NCBI RefSeq assembly: GCF_030269305.1
Contig: NZ_BSTC01000003.1
Span: forward strand, 496,001-560,000
Reading direction: 5' to 3'
Origin: Kineosporia sp. NBRC 101731
GTDB taxonomy: Bacteria > Actinomycetota > Actinomycetes > Actinomycetales > Kineosporiaceae
DNA length: 64,000 nucleotides
Within the stretch, counting starts at the first letter, position 1. Each line of letters opens with the position of its first letter. The notes under the pieces are model-generated. The model made no database searches, had not been told where the DNA came from, and saw only the letters and a program-made list of their open reading frames with translations. This document shows positions 17,508 to 26,666 of the stretch, piece by piece. The position numbers were made by a program, and so were the translations under genes.

Positions 17508-18002
17508 CTACACGATGTGAGGGCTTCTGCGTTCGATCAGGACGACGTCCCGCCAGACGCCATGGTGCCGTCCGATCCGCTCACGGATGCCGATGTCGCG
17601 AAAACCGAGCCGATGGTGAAGCTTCAGGCTGCCGAGGTTTTCCGGGAAGATCCCGGACTGGATCGTCCAGATACCCGCGGCCTCGGTCGAGGCGATCAGC
17701 GCCTCGAGGAGCGCGGTGGCGACTCCCCGGCCTCGTGCTGCGGGAGCCACGTAGACCGAGTGCTCGATGACGCCGCCGTAGACGCAGCGGTCGGAAACGC
17801 GGCCGGCAGCCACCCATCCGATCACCTGGCCGTCGGTCAGGGCCACGAAGCGATGCTCCGGCAGCTTCGCGCTGTCGAAGGCCGGCCAGGAGGGGGCGAC
17901 CGTTTCGAACGTGGCGTTCCCCTCGTCGATCCCGGCCTGGTAGATCGCCAGTACCGGCGCGGCGTGCTCGGGCGTCAGGGGCGCGATCAGGAGGGCGACC
18001 AT
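17508..18002 (-). CDS. arsN1: ArsN1-type N-acetyltransferase (arsinothricin/phosphinothricin acetyltransferase family)
   Basis: A 164-residue GNAT acetyltransferase. The acetyl-CoA loop is VAPAARGRGVATALL (about residues 86-100). The family landmarks IYQAGIDEGNATFET, IQSGIFPENLGSLKLHHRLGFR and GRHHGVWRDVVLIERR match the ArsN1/phosphinothricin acetyltransferase group. ArsN1 enzymes acetylate the amino group of organoarsenical or phosphonate amino acids such as arsinothricin. The gene starts one base after the arsR stop, in the same operon, which supports the arsenic-related assignment. Confidence 0.8.
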   Translation of the reverse strand: MVALLIAPLTPEHAAPVLAIYQAGIDEGNATFETVAPSWPAFDSAKLPEHRFVALTDGQVIGWVAAGRVSDRCVYGGVIEHSVYVAPAARGRGVATALLEALIASTEAAGIWTIQSGIFPENLGSLKLHHRLGFRDIGIRERIGRHHGVWRDVVLIERRSPHIV

Positions 18003-18003
18003 G

Positions 18004-18387
18004 TCAGCGGGTGAAATCGAGGGCCTGGGCGATCTGTTGCATGCGCTCGGGAACGAGCGTGTAGTACGCCCATACGCCCCGCTTCTCGCGGGTCAGGAGG
18101 CCGGCGTCGACGAGGATCTTCAAGTGGTGCGAGACCGTCGGCTGCGACAGGCCGACCGGTCCGGTCAGGTCGCAGACACACGCCTCGCCGCCCGCGTGCG
18201 CCGCGACCAGGGACAGTAGTCGCAGCCGGGTCGGCTCGGCCAGCGCCTTCAGCAGACCGGCGAGCCTTTCGGCCTCCTCGGCGGTGCGGATCGGCCCGGT
18301 TGCGACGCTCGAGCAGCACGTGGCACCACCCGTGCCCGAGGGTGCGTCGCTACCGCGGGTGTCCAGGTTCAGTCGCGCGCTCGCCAT
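18004..18387 (-). CDS. arsR: ArsR-family arsenic-responsive repressor
   Basis: A 127-residue winged-helix repressor. The metal site ACVCDLTGPVGLSQPTVSHHLKILVDAGLL has the CVCDL motif that binds As(III) in ArsR proteins. A second Cys pair (TCCSS) lies near the N-terminus. I chose the start at 18387 because the longer frame to 18450 would run through the operator-like repeats. The AGGAGGC-type site is very close to this ATG, so the start is not certain. It is divergent from arsM and upstream of arsN1, so it should control both directions. Confidence 0.85.
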   Translation of the reverse strand: MASARLNLDTRGSDAPSGTGGATCCSSVATGPIRTAEEAERLAGLLKALAEPTRLRLLSLVAAHAGGEACVCDLTGPVGLSQPTVSHHLKILVDAGLLTREKRGVWAYYTLVPERMQQIAQALDFTR

Positions 18388-18407
18388 GCCTCCAGTCTGC
18401 CGAAGGC

Positions 18408-18458
18408 ATTGACGAATGTCGATGGCTGGGCAAGCATGGGACATCGACAAGCATCAAT
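18408..18458. promoter_or_regulatory. Paired ArsR operator-like repeats
   Basis: ATTGACGAATGTCGATG (18408-18424) and CATCGACAAGCATCAAT (18442-18458) are inverted copies of each other at 14 of 17 positions. The first is also an imperfect palindrome (ATTGAC/GTCGAT), as expected for ArsR/SmtB sites. They fill the gap between divergent arsR and arsM. Confidence 0.7.
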
Positions 18459-18478
18459 GTCTCTGGGAGGTCGCGATC

Positions 18479-19279
18479 ATGATCGACACCACACCTACGG
18501 ATGAAGCGAGCCGGGTCCGTGAGGAGGTCCGGGTTCGCTACGCGGCGGCCGCTATCGCCGTGAGCGGCGGGGATACGGCTTCGGCGTCGTGCTGTGGTCC
18601 GGACGCAGCCGCCGGCTCGCCGGCTCTGGACGGCTCGTTCGGTGCCGGCCTGTACACCGCGGACGAGGTCGAGGGCCTGCCGGCCGAGGCCCTGGCCGCC
18701 TCCCTCGGCTGCGGTAACCCGATGGTGGTGGCGTCGCTCGCACCGGGCGACCGGGTGCTGGACCTCGGCTCGGGCGGCGGCATCGACGTGTTGCTGTCGG
18801 CCCGGCGGGTCGGGCCCACGGGACGGGCGTTCGGGCTGGACATGACCGAGGAGATGCTGGCCCTGGCCCGGTCCAACGCGGACAGGGCCGGGGCGACGAA
18901 CGTCGAGTTCCTCAAGGGGCAGATCGAGTCGGTCCCGCTCCCGGCCGCGTCGATCGACGTGGTGATCAGCAACTGCGTGGTGAACCTGTCCACCGACAAG
19001 CCGGCGGTGCTGGCCGAGATGTTCCGGGTCCTTGTCCCCGGTGGCCGGATCGGGATCAGCGACGTGGTGGCCGAGGACGAGGTGAGCCCGGCCGAGCGGG
19101 CCGAGCGGGGCAGCTACGTCGGCTGCATCGCCGGGGCCTTGTCCCGGGCCGAGTACCTCGAGGGTCTGGCCGCGGCCGGATTCGTGGGCGCCGAGGTCGC
19201 GTTCACCCACGAAGCGGTCCCCGGGATGCACGGCGCGATCATCCGCGCCACCAAGCCCGCCGGCGCATCCTCCCGCTGA
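18479..19279 (+). CDS. arsM: Arsenite methyltransferase
   Basis: A 266-residue SAM-dependent arsenite methyltransferase that converts As(III) to methylated, partly volatile species in the cytoplasm. It has the N-terminal Cys pair ASCCGPDA, then SLGCGNPM with a further conserved Cys. The SAM motif is VLDLGSGGGIDVLLSARRVG, followed by VISNCVVNLSTDK with the conserved catalytic Cys. Start at ATG 18479 after GGGAGG; the longer frame would include the operator. It faces arsR-arsN1. No arsenite pump or arsenate reductase gene is visible nearby. Confidence 0.92.
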   Translation: MIDTTPTDEASRVREEVRVRYAAAAIAVSGGDTASASCCGPDAAAGSPALDGSFGAGLYTADEVEGLPAEALAASLGCGNPMVVASLAPGDRVLDLGSGGGIDVLLSARRVGPTGRAFGLDMTEEMLALARSNADRAGATNVEFLKGQIESVPLPAASIDVVISNCVVNLSTDKPAVLAEMFRVLVPGGRIGISDVVAEDEVSPAERAERGSYVGCIAGALSRAEYLEGLAAAGFVGAEVAFTHEAVPGMHGAIIRATKPAGASSR

Positions 19280-20226
19280 AACCCCCGGCCTGGAGCACTT
19301 CGCAGCCGACATCGACGGACGGGTCCGGGAACTGGCAATCGAGCTGGTCCAGGCTGGGTGGCTCGACGGTCAGGGCGCTCGGCGCACAGGCGGCCACCAG
19401 CGCCACGGAATCGCCGAGGGCCTGCGTGGGCGTGCGGAACGAGGTGCGGTAGGCGCCGGGTGTCTCCTGCACCTGCAGGTCTTCCAGATGGGCGACGTTT
19501 TCCAGCCCGGGAACGGGTTTCGCCGTGACCGCGGTCACCTGGGTGAGGGTGTGGACGCGCAGCTCGGCCAGGCTGCCCCGGGTCACCACCTGCCCGGCGC
19601 GCACGATACTCACGCGGTCGCACAGTGCCTCCACCTCAGCCAGGATGTGGCTGGACAGCAGCACCGTTCGGCCCTCCTGCTTGGCCTCGAGGATGCACTG
19701 CTGAAAGACCGCTTCCATCAGCGGGTTGAGCCCGGAGGTGGGTTCGTCGAGCAGGAGCGGATCGGCGTCGGTCGACAGGGCCGCGCACAACGCCACCTTC
19801 TGCCGGTTGCCCTTGGAGTACGTCCGGGTGCGTTTGGACGGATCGAGCAGGAACCGCTCGATCAGCTCGGTGCGCCGCTACGGGTTGGGCCTGCCCTGCG
19901 AACGCGCCAGGATGTCGATGCATTCACCGCCGGTCAGCCCGGGCCACAACGCCACGTCCCCCGGTACGTAGGCGACGTGCTCGTGGGCGGCCACCGGCCG
20001 GCTCCAGCAGTCCAGGCCGAACAACCGGGCCTGCCCGCCTGTCCAGCCGTAACTGCCCGAGCAGGGCCCGGATCGTGGTGGACTTGCCTGCTCCGTTGGG
20101 ACCCAGGAAGCCGTGCACCTCTCCGCGGGCGACCGTGAGGTCGAGCCCGTCCAGGGCCTTCGTGGTGCCGAAACTCTTGCGCAGATCGGTGGCTTCGATA
20201 GCCGGGCCGGTGGTGTGAGACGTCAT
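19239..20226 (-). pseudogene. Decayed ABC transporter ATP-binding protein
   Basis: A drug-export-type ABC ATPase broken in at least three ways. The N-terminal part (start [20 protein letters not shown], Walker [10 protein letters not shown]) reads well to about 20055, where a one-base shift is needed to continue ([20 protein letters not shown]). A TAG then interrupts the frame near 19876, after which ERFLLDPSKRTRTYSKGNRQ, Walker B PLLLDEPTSGLNP and the H-loop SSHIL follow. The C-terminus loses similarity near 19315 and runs into the arsM tail. No permease gene follows. It is probably non-functional unless the changes are sequencing errors. Confidence 0.75.
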
Positions 20227-20413
20227 GTGAAAGCCGGACCCCCGTGGTCGTGGATGAACTCGTCCCCTGGCCGCAGTGAAGGTGCCGTTCTCCCGAACCG
20301 CTGCATATTCCGTGAGCCAGTTCACAGAGGCCGGACGGTATGCAGCAGGGCCAAAGGTCCCGAAGCGGGTGATCTGCGCTCCCGCAGCACCGGCAGGCCG
20401 GGCTGCGGGACGG

Positions 20414-21439
20414 TCAGCCGGGGGGAGGCCCGCTCGACTCCCGCACCACCATCGACGTGGACAGCTGCACATGATGCGATACCGGTGGTTCGCCCTCACT
20501 CATCCGGATCACGGTTGCCATTGCCACCCGGCCGATTTCGGCGATCGGGGTGTGGACGGTGGTGAGGAGCACGGGGGAGGGCATCGTGGTGTAGGTGTTG
20601 TCGTAGCCCACCACGCTGATGTCGCCCGGCACTGAGCGTCCGGTGTGGGTCACTCGTCGCAGGACGTCGAGCGCGCCCGGGTCGCTCGAGGCGAAGAACG
20701 CGGTGGGCGGGTCGGGGAGGTCGAGCATACGCAGCGCGGCCGGGCCGGCCTCGCCCATGCCGCCCTCCTCGGAGACCAGGGACGGGTCTTCCCGGATGCC
20801 GGCGGCCTCCAGCGCCGCGCGGTAACCGCTCAGGCGCTCGCGCAGGCCCGCGTGGGTGGCCGAGCCACCGACGAAGGCGATACGGCGGTGGCCGAGTGAC
20901 GCCAGATGCTCCGTCGCCTGCAGGCCGCCCGACCAGTTGTTCGAGCCGACACTGGCGACGCGGGGGTCGAGGGTGTTGGGCGGGTCGACTGCCACGATCG
21001 GGAAATGGAGTTCGTGGCACACGGCGACCACCTCGTCCGACACCTGGGTGGTGACGACGAGCAGACCGGTGTGGCCGCGCCCGTGCAGTTCGCGGATGCG
21101 CCCGGGCTCCAGCGGGCCCAGGGGGGCGGGGGTGAGCGGGAACATCACGTCGGGCACCAGCTCGACGCCCACTTTCTGCGCCTGCGCGACCAGCCCGTCC
21201 AGCAGGTTCAGGAAGTACAGGTTCGCCAGGGTGTCGAAGAGGACGACGAACGAGCGTCGTCGTTGCTGCACGACCGGGCGGGTGGTGGGGGCGTAGCCGA
21301 GCCGCTCGAACGCCTCGCTCACCCGTCGTCTCGTCGCCTCGGAAACGCCCGGGCGGCCGTTGAGCACCTTCGACACGGTGGCCTTGGAGACACCGGTCGC
21401 GGCGGCGATCGAGTCCATCGTCGCGCGGTTCTCGGGCAT
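20414..21439 (-). CDS. LacI-family repressor of the GH43/GH42 operon
   Basis: A 341-residue LacI/GalR regulator. The helix-turn-helix and hinge are at the N-terminus ([28 protein letters not shown]). The rest is a periplasmic-binding-protein-like effector domain ([45 protein letters not shown]). It is divergent from the GH43-MFS-GH42 operon, and two CGAAAC-N-GTTTCG palindromes lie between them. It probably represses that operon and its own gene until an oligosaccharide breakdown product binds. The effector is likely xylose- or arabinose-related, by inference from GH43. Confidence 0.9.
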   Translation of the reverse strand: MPENRATMDSIAAATGVSKATVSKVLNGRPGVSEATRRRVSEAFERLGYAPTTRPVVQQRRRSFVVLFDTLANLYFLNLLDGLVAQAQKVGVELVPDVMFPLTPAPLGPLEPGRIRELHGRGHTGLLVVTTQVSDEVVAVCHELHFPIVAVDPPNTLDPRVASVGSNNWSGGLQATEHLASLGHRRIAFVGGSATHAGLRERLSGYRAALEAAGIREDPSLVSEEGGMGEAGPAALRMLDLPDPPTAFFASSDPGALDVLRRVTHTGRSVPGDISVVGYDNTYTTMPSPVLLTTVHTPIAEIGRVAMATVIRMSEGEPPVSHHVQLSTSMVVRESSGPPPG

Positions 21440-21458
21440 AACCGCAGTCTACGCCCGA

Positions 21459-21557
21459 CGAAACTGTTTCGTAAATTCGATGGGAAAACGCCCCTTGCTC
21501 GAGTCCGTACGTCCCTCTACTGTCACTTTCAGAACGAAACATTGCGAAACAGTTTCG
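21459..21557. promoter_or_regulatory. Two LacI-type operators bracketing a promoter
   Basis: CGAAACTGTTTCG (21459-21471) and CGAAACAGTTTCG (21545-21557) are near-identical 13-bp palindromes 86 bases apart, centre to centre (about eight helical turns). Between them TTGCTC (21495-21500) and TACTGT (21518-21523), with 17-base spacing, fit -35 and -10 boxes for the plus-strand operon. The arrangement would allow repression by DNA looping. Confidence 0.8.
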
Positions 21558-21586
21558 TAGAGTTGGCTGTGCGAAGGAGCATGACG

Positions 21587-23107
21587 ATGAACTCGAACCA
21601 ACCGGCGGCGGACCTCGGTGCCCTCTTCCCGAATCCGCTGATCCCCGGCTTCAACCCCGACCCGAGCGTCGTGAAGGTCGAGGGTGTCTACTACCTCGTC
21701 ACCTCGACGTTCGAGTACCTGCCCGGTCTGCCGGTCTACCGCAGCACCGACTTCGTGACCTGGGAGCAGATCGGCAACGTCGCGACCCGGCCCGAGCAGA
21801 TCGCCGTCGACGAGGTGCCGACCGGCCTGGGTGTCTGGGCGCCGACCATCCGGCACCGCGACGGGCTCTTCCACGTGATCGTCACCGTGCCCGCCGGCCG
21901 CGGATGCGTCGTGTTCACCGCGACCGACCCCGCCGGACCGTGGAGCGACGGCACCGTGCTCGAGGGCCTCAACGGTATCGACCCGGACCTGGCCTGGGAC
22001 GATGCCGGCAACGCCTACGTCACCTTCTCCGGGCTGCTGCTCGAGGGCGAGGACATGGGCCGGCACCTGGGCATTCAGCAGGTCCGCGTCGACCTGGAGA
22101 GCGGCAAGCTGCTCGAGGACCCACGCTCGCTGTGGTCCGGCTCCGGGTTCATGTTCCCCGAGGCGCCGCACCTCTACCACCGCGGCGACTTCTGGTACCT
22201 GCTCATCGCGGAGGGCGGCACCGAGCGCGGCCACGGTGTCTCCATCGCCCGGGGTCCCTCGCCCGAGGGACCTTTCGAGGCCTACGACGCCAATCCCTTC
22301 CTCACGGCCCGCAGCACGATCCGGCCGATCCAGAACACCGGCCACGGCGACCTCGTCGAGGGACCGGACGGCGGAACGCTGCTCGTGGTGCTCGGTGTGC
22401 GCCCCGGGGGTGGCACGCGGGCGTTCTCACCCCTGGGCCGCGAAACGTTCGTCACCACCGTACGATGGGAAAACGACTGGCCCGTAGCCGAACCCGTCAT
22501 GCTGGCCGCCCGGTCCCCGATCACGGACGAGGCCTCCACCGCCGACCACCGCTGGATCGCCGTGCGTCGCACCCCCGACAGCGTGGCCACGTTCGGCCCC
22601 GGTGGCGTGAGCATCGTCGCCGACGGCTCCACCCTCGACGACCCACGTCCGTCGTTCATCGGCCGCCGTCAGCTCACCATCGCGGTCGAGAGCTCCACGA
22701 CCGTGGACGTCTCGGCCGGCGTGGGCGGCCTGGCCGTACGGTACGACGAGACCCACCACTACGAGATCGAAGCACGGACGACCGGGTCGGTTGTCACTGT
22801 CGTTGCCCGCGCAGGCGTGCCCGGGTTGCGTCAGGAATGGACGGGAACCCTTCCCGCCGGACCGGTCACGCTGCACCTGGATGCCGTACGGCCCGCCGGG
22901 ACGGGGTTCGGGCCGGAGATGATGACGAGCGACCACGTCGAACTCTGGGCCGAGGCCGGCGGGGAACAGGTACGCCTGGCCCGCGTCGACGGCCGCTACC
23001 TGAGCGCCGAGACCGCCGCCTCGTTCACCGGCCGCGTCATCGGGCTCTACGCCACCGAGGGCACCGTCACCTTCGACGGCTACCGGGCCACCGGATCCGA
23101 CAGCTGA
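21587..23107 (+). CDS. Glycoside hydrolase family 43 (beta-xylosidase / arabinofuranosidase type)
   Basis: A 506-residue GH43 enzyme. The five-bladed propeller starts NPLIPGFNPDPSVVKVEGVYYLVTSTFEY, containing the general-base Asp in NPDPS. It continues with GIDPDLAWDDAG (pKa-modulating Asp) and FPEAPHLYHRGDFWYLL (catalytic acid Glu). Residues after about 310 form a beta-sandwich typical of GH43 subfamilies that act on xylo-oligosaccharides. There is no signal peptide, so it works inside the cell on imported oligosaccharides. The second of two nearby ATGs is chosen because AAGGAG is seven bases upstream. Confidence 0.9.
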   Translation: MNSNQPAADLGALFPNPLIPGFNPDPSVVKVEGVYYLVTSTFEYLPGLPVYRSTDFVTWEQIGNVATRPEQIAVDEVPTGLGVWAPTIRHRDGLFHVIVTVPAGRGCVVFTATDPAGPWSDGTVLEGLNGIDPDLAWDDAGNAYVTFSGLLLEGEDMGRHLGIQQVRVDLESGKLLEDPRSLWSGSGFMFPEAPHLYHRGDFWYLLIAEGGTERGHGVSIARGPSPEGPFEAYDANPFLTARSTIRPIQNTGHGDLVEGPDGGTLLVVLGVRPGGGTRAFSPLGRETFVTTVRWENDWPVAEPVMLAARSPITDEASTADHRWIAVRRTPDSVATFGPGGVSIVADGSTLDDPRPSFIGRRQLTIAVESSTTVDVSAGVGGLAVRYDETHHYEIEARTTGSVVTVVARAGVPGLRQEWTGTLPAGPVTLHLDAVRPAGTGFGPEMMTSDHVELWAEAGGEQVRLARVDGRYLSAETAASFTGRVIGLYATEGTVTFDGYRATGSDS

Positions 23108-23156
23108 TCGGGCTTCTGCTCCAACCCGTTCAAAGACGAACAAAGAAGGTTCCCCC

Positions 23157-24449
23157 ATGAGCTCCCAGTCCTCCCTCGAGGAAGCCCCCCTCGCGGACGA
23201 TGCCGCCCCCGACACCCGAGAACCCCTGGCGCCTGCGCGTATCGCCAGGTTCGGGGCCGGATTCCTGATCTTCGGCCTGAGCTGGGCCGTCGGCCTGGCT
23301 ATGGTGGCCACCGTCCTGCTGCCGCAACGCCTCACCGACATCGGCGTCTCCTCCCCGGACGCCTGGTTCGGCACCATCAACTCGGTCACCGCGATCGTCT
23401 CCCTGGTCTCCAACCTGGTGTTCGGAAACCTGTCCGACCGCAGCCGTTCCCGCTTCGGCCGCCGCAGCCCCTGGATCCTCGGCGGCGGCATCCTCGGCGG
23501 CGTCTCGCTCTTCGCCGTCGGCCTGCTCACCAGCCCGGTCGCCATCATGGTCACCTACTGCGTCACCATGGTCGGCCTGAACATGATGCTGGCCCCCGCC
23601 GTCGCCGTCATCTCCGACCGCGCCCCGCTGAAGGTCCGTGGCACCATGTCCGCGTTCTTCGGGGCCGGCGCCACCATCGGATACCCGATCGGCGCCCTCG
23701 TCGGTGCGGCCTTCATCAGCCAGACCGTTCCCGGCTACGCGCTCGCGGCCGTGCTGATGGCGCTAGCGGGCATCCTCACCCTGATCGTCTGGCCCCGCGA
23801 GCGTCCCGTGCAGCACCTCGCACCGCCCACCGGCGGACTGCGCGAACTGCTGGCCTCGTTTCGTCCGCCGGCCCTGAAGGCCGCGCCGGACTTCTACAAG
23901 GCCTTCGGCGGCCGGCTGTTCATGCTGATCAGCTACCAGATGATTTCCGCCTACCAGCTGTACATCGTGCAGAACTACGTCGGTCAGTCGAAGGTGGAGT
24001 CGGCCGCGACCATCTCCACGATGTCGATCATCACGCTCGTCGTCGGTGTCGTGGCATCACTGGGCTCCGGCCCGATCTCGGACCGGATCGGCCGGCGCAA
24101 GGTGCCTGCCGTGGCCGCCAGCGTCCTGTTCGCGATCGGCGTGGCCATGCCGTGGATCTTCCCCTCGGCCATGGGCATGTTCCTCTACGCGGCGATCGCC
24201 GGATTCGGTTACGGGGTGTTCGGTTCCGTCGACCAGGCGATCAACGTGGACGTGCTGCCGAGCAAGGAGGAGGCCGGCAAGGATCTGGGCATCCTCAACC
24301 TGGCCACGACGCTCGGGCAGACCATCGGCCCGATCATCACCTCGACGGTCGCCGTGTCGACGGGCTCGTACGGCCTGATCTTCCCGATCTCGATCGCGAT
24401 GGCCGTGGCCGGCGCCTTCATGATCACCCGCATCAAGAGCATTTCCTGA
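23157..24449 (+). CDS. MFS sugar transporter in the GH43/GH42 operon
   Basis: A 430-residue, 12-helix major facilitator. The N-terminal 35 residues are polar (PARIARFG precedes helix 1). The loop after helix 2 reads FGNLSDRSRSRFGRRSPWI, like the SLC45/GPH-type sugar transporters, and the mirrored loop in the second half is SDRIGRRKVPA. It lies between two intracellular glycosidase genes, so it most likely imports the di- or oligosaccharide they hydrolyse. It is downstream of the LacI-controlled promoter, with AAGAAGG ahead of the start. Confidence 0.85.
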   Translation: MSSQSSLEEAPLADDAAPDTREPLAPARIARFGAGFLIFGLSWAVGLAMVATVLLPQRLTDIGVSSPDAWFGTINSVTAIVSLVSNLVFGNLSDRSRSRFGRRSPWILGGGILGGVSLFAVGLLTSPVAIMVTYCVTMVGLNMMLAPAVAVISDRAPLKVRGTMSAFFGAGATIGYPIGALVGAAFISQTVPGYALAAVLMALAGILTLIVWPRERPVQHLAPPTGGLRELLASFRPPALKAAPDFYKAFGGRLFMLISYQMISAYQLYIVQNYVGQSKVESAATISTMSIITLVVGVVASLGSGPISDRIGRRKVPAVAASVLFAIGVAMPWIFPSAMGMFLYAAIAGFGYGVFGSVDQAINVDVLPSKEEAGKDLGILNLATTLGQTIGPIITSTVAVSTGSYGLIFPISIAMAVAGAFMITRIKSIS

Positions 24450-24463
24450 GGTAAGGAACCGTC

Positions 24464-26551
24464 ATGAGCTACACCCCGTCCCAGATTCTCTACGGCGCAG
24501 CCTATTACCACGAGTACCAGCCGACGCCGCGCCTGCAGCAGGACTTCGAGGAGATGAAGGCCGCCGGTTTCAGCGTCATCCGGATCGGGGAGTCGGTCTG
24601 GTCGACCTGGGAGCCGCAAGACGGTGTCTTCGACCTGGACTGGATCACACCGGTGCTCGATGCCGCCGCCGAGCACGGCATCTCGGTGATCCTGGGCACG
24701 CCCACCTACGCGATCCCGCCGTGGCTGCAGCGCCGTTACCCGGAGATCAACGCCGAGATCGCCACCGGCCAGAAGTTCGGCTGGGGCATGCGGCAGGAGA
24801 TCGACGTGACGCACGCCGCGTTCCGTTTCCATGCCGAGCGGGTCGTGCGCCGCATCCTGGATCGCCACGCGAGCCACGCGTCCATCATCGGGTTCCAGGT
24901 CGACAACGAGCCGGGTGCCTGGGTCCTGCACAACCACGGCGTGTTCGAGCGCTTCCGTGACCACCTGCGTCATCAGTTCGGCACCGTGGAGGAACTCAAC
25001 GGGGCCTGGGGCCTGACCTACTGGTCGCACCGGCTCAGCGACTGGATCGACCTGTGGCGCCCCGACGCGAACTCGCTGCCGCAGTACGACCTGGCCTGGC
25101 GGCTCTTCCAGGCCGACCTGCTCACCGAGTTCATGTCCTGGCAGACGGACATCGTGCGGGAGTACGCCGGGGACCGGTTCGTGATGACCTGCATGTCGTA
25201 CAGCCGCCCGACGGTGCGGGACGACGCGCTCGGCGAGATCTTCGACGTCACCGCCGGAAACCCCTATTTCAAGGCGCAGGACGCGCTGGCCCTGCCCGAC
25301 ACCGAGGTGAAGAGCCAGACCTGGTGGACGCAGGGCACCTGGGCGCTCTACCACAGCGCCGACTGGATGTTCGGCACGCGGCACGAGCCGTTCCTGGTCA
25401 CCGAGGTCGGGGCGCAGTCCATCGGGTTCTCGTCGATGAACCAGCCCGGCTACCCGGGGCAGCGCCGCCAGGCGGCCTGGGCCCTGATCAGCCGCGGTGC
25501 CCAGATGATCGAGTACTGGCACTGGCACACCCTGCACTTCGGCCCGGAAACCTACTGGGGCGGCGTGCTTCCGCACAGTCAGAAGCCGGGCCGCACCTAC
25601 CGCGAGATCGCCGCGATCGGCCAGGAGCTGGCGCAGTTCGGTGACCGGATCACCGGACTGCAACCCGACGCCCAGGTGGGTCTGCTCTACGACCACGCGA
25701 GCAAGTGGGCCCTGGAGAAGTTCGGCCCGCTCGCCGCGCCGGACGGGATGCCGATCCCCGACTCCTACGGCCCGCTCGTGGAGGCCTTCGCCCGTGGTTC
25801 CTTCGACGCCGGGCTGCAGACCCGGGTCTTCCACGCGAGCGCCCTGACCGGCTTCGACGCGGCGGAAACGGCCCGGAAGATCCCGGTGTTCGTCGCCTCC
25901 GCCTATTATGCGGCCGACGACAGCGTGATCGAGTGGCTGCTGGCCTACGCCGAGGCGGGTGGCCACCTGATCGTCGGGCCCCGCACCGGTTACGCCGACA
26001 CCCAGGTCCGCGCCCGCCTCGAGGTGGCGCCGGGTGCGGGGCTGAGCGCAGCCGCGGGGGCCTGGTACGACGAGTACACCAACCTCGAGCGGCCGGTGCC
26101 CGTCGTCGCGGTCGAGGGCATCGAGATCCCCGACGGGGCAGCCGCTCTGGAGTGGTCGGAGTCGTACCAGGTGACCGACGCGAGGGTGGTGGCCCGCTAC
26201 GTCCACCCGTTCCACGGTTCCTACGCCGCCGTGACCACCCGCGCGCACGGTGCGGGCCGGGTGTCCACGGTCGGTTGCCTGCCCAACCCCCAGCTGGCAG
26301 ACGCGGTGCTCTCCTGGGCAGCGGAACCTTCGGTTGCGCTGTGGAGGCCGGAAGAGCCCTCCGTGCGGGTGCACTCCGCCGTCAACCAGCGCGGCGAGCG
26401 GCTCTGGGTGGTGCAGAACTGGTCGTGGGACGAGGTCTCCGTCACCGTCCCGATGGCCGCCGAGAACCTGCACACCGGCGCCAGGACGGACGAGGGTGAG
26501 TCGCTGAACCTGGGCGCCTGGGACGTGGCCGTGCTGGTGACGCCGGCCTGA
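24464..26551 (+). CDS. Glycoside hydrolase family 42 beta-galactosidase
   Basis: A 695-residue GH42 enzyme, the normal length for the family. The TIM barrel has the acid/base Glu149 in GFQVDNEPG and the nucleophile Glu314 in FLVTEVGAQ. It is followed by the trimerisation domain and a C-terminal beta domain. There is no signal peptide, so it acts in the cytoplasm. Some GH42 enzymes cleave alpha-L-arabinopyranosides or galactosides from plant arabinogalactan. The GH43 partner makes a mixed plant-polysaccharide substrate more likely than lactose. Third gene of the LacI-controlled operon. Confidence 0.92.
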   Translation: MSYTPSQILYGAAYYHEYQPTPRLQQDFEEMKAAGFSVIRIGESVWSTWEPQDGVFDLDWITPVLDAAAEHGISVILGTPTYAIPPWLQRRYPEINAEIATGQKFGWGMRQEIDVTHAAFRFHAERVVRRILDRHASHASIIGFQVDNEPGAWVLHNHGVFERFRDHLRHQFGTVEELNGAWGLTYWSHRLSDWIDLWRPDANSLPQYDLAWRLFQADLLTEFMSWQTDIVREYAGDRFVMTCMSYSRPTVRDDALGEIFDVTAGNPYFKAQDALALPDTEVKSQTWWTQGTWALYHSADWMFGTRHEPFLVTEVGAQSIGFSSMNQPGYPGQRRQAAWALISRGAQMIEYWHWHTLHFGPETYWGGVLPHSQKPGRTYREIAAIGQELAQFGDRITGLQPDAQVGLLYDHASKWALEKFGPLAAPDGMPIPDSYGPLVEAFARGSFDAGLQTRVFHASALTGFDAAETARKIPVFVASAYYAADDSVIEWLLAYAEAGGHLIVGPRTGYADTQVRARLEVAPGAGLSAAAGAWYDEYTNLERPVPVVAVEGIEIPDGAAALEWSESYQVTDARVVARYVHPFHGSYAAVTTRAHGAGRVSTVGCLPNPQLADAVLSWAAEPSVALWRPEEPSVRVHSAVNQRGERLWVVQNWSWDEVSVTVPMAAENLHTGARTDEGESLNLGAWDVAVLVTPA

Positions 26552-26606
26552 GAACGGGAAGCATCTGACGGCCTTCGGCCCGGCTGGCTGTTGCCGTACC
26601 TCTGTC

Positions 26607-26650
26607 CGTGATCATGACAAGTGTCCCCGGGGACACTTGTCATGACCACG
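26607..26650. terminator. Palindromic bidirectional terminator
   Basis: The arms are perfectly complementary for 17 bases either side of a CCCC/GGGG centre at 26628/26629 (26612-26645), and with one mismatch to 26607-26650. It lies between the convergent GH42 and RTX-repeat genes. It shares the outer CGTGATCATG and the CCCCGGGG centre with the elements at 28047 and 48241, but has a different middle. Confidence 0.75.
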
Positions 26651-26666
26651 AACGAGGTGGTCGGCG

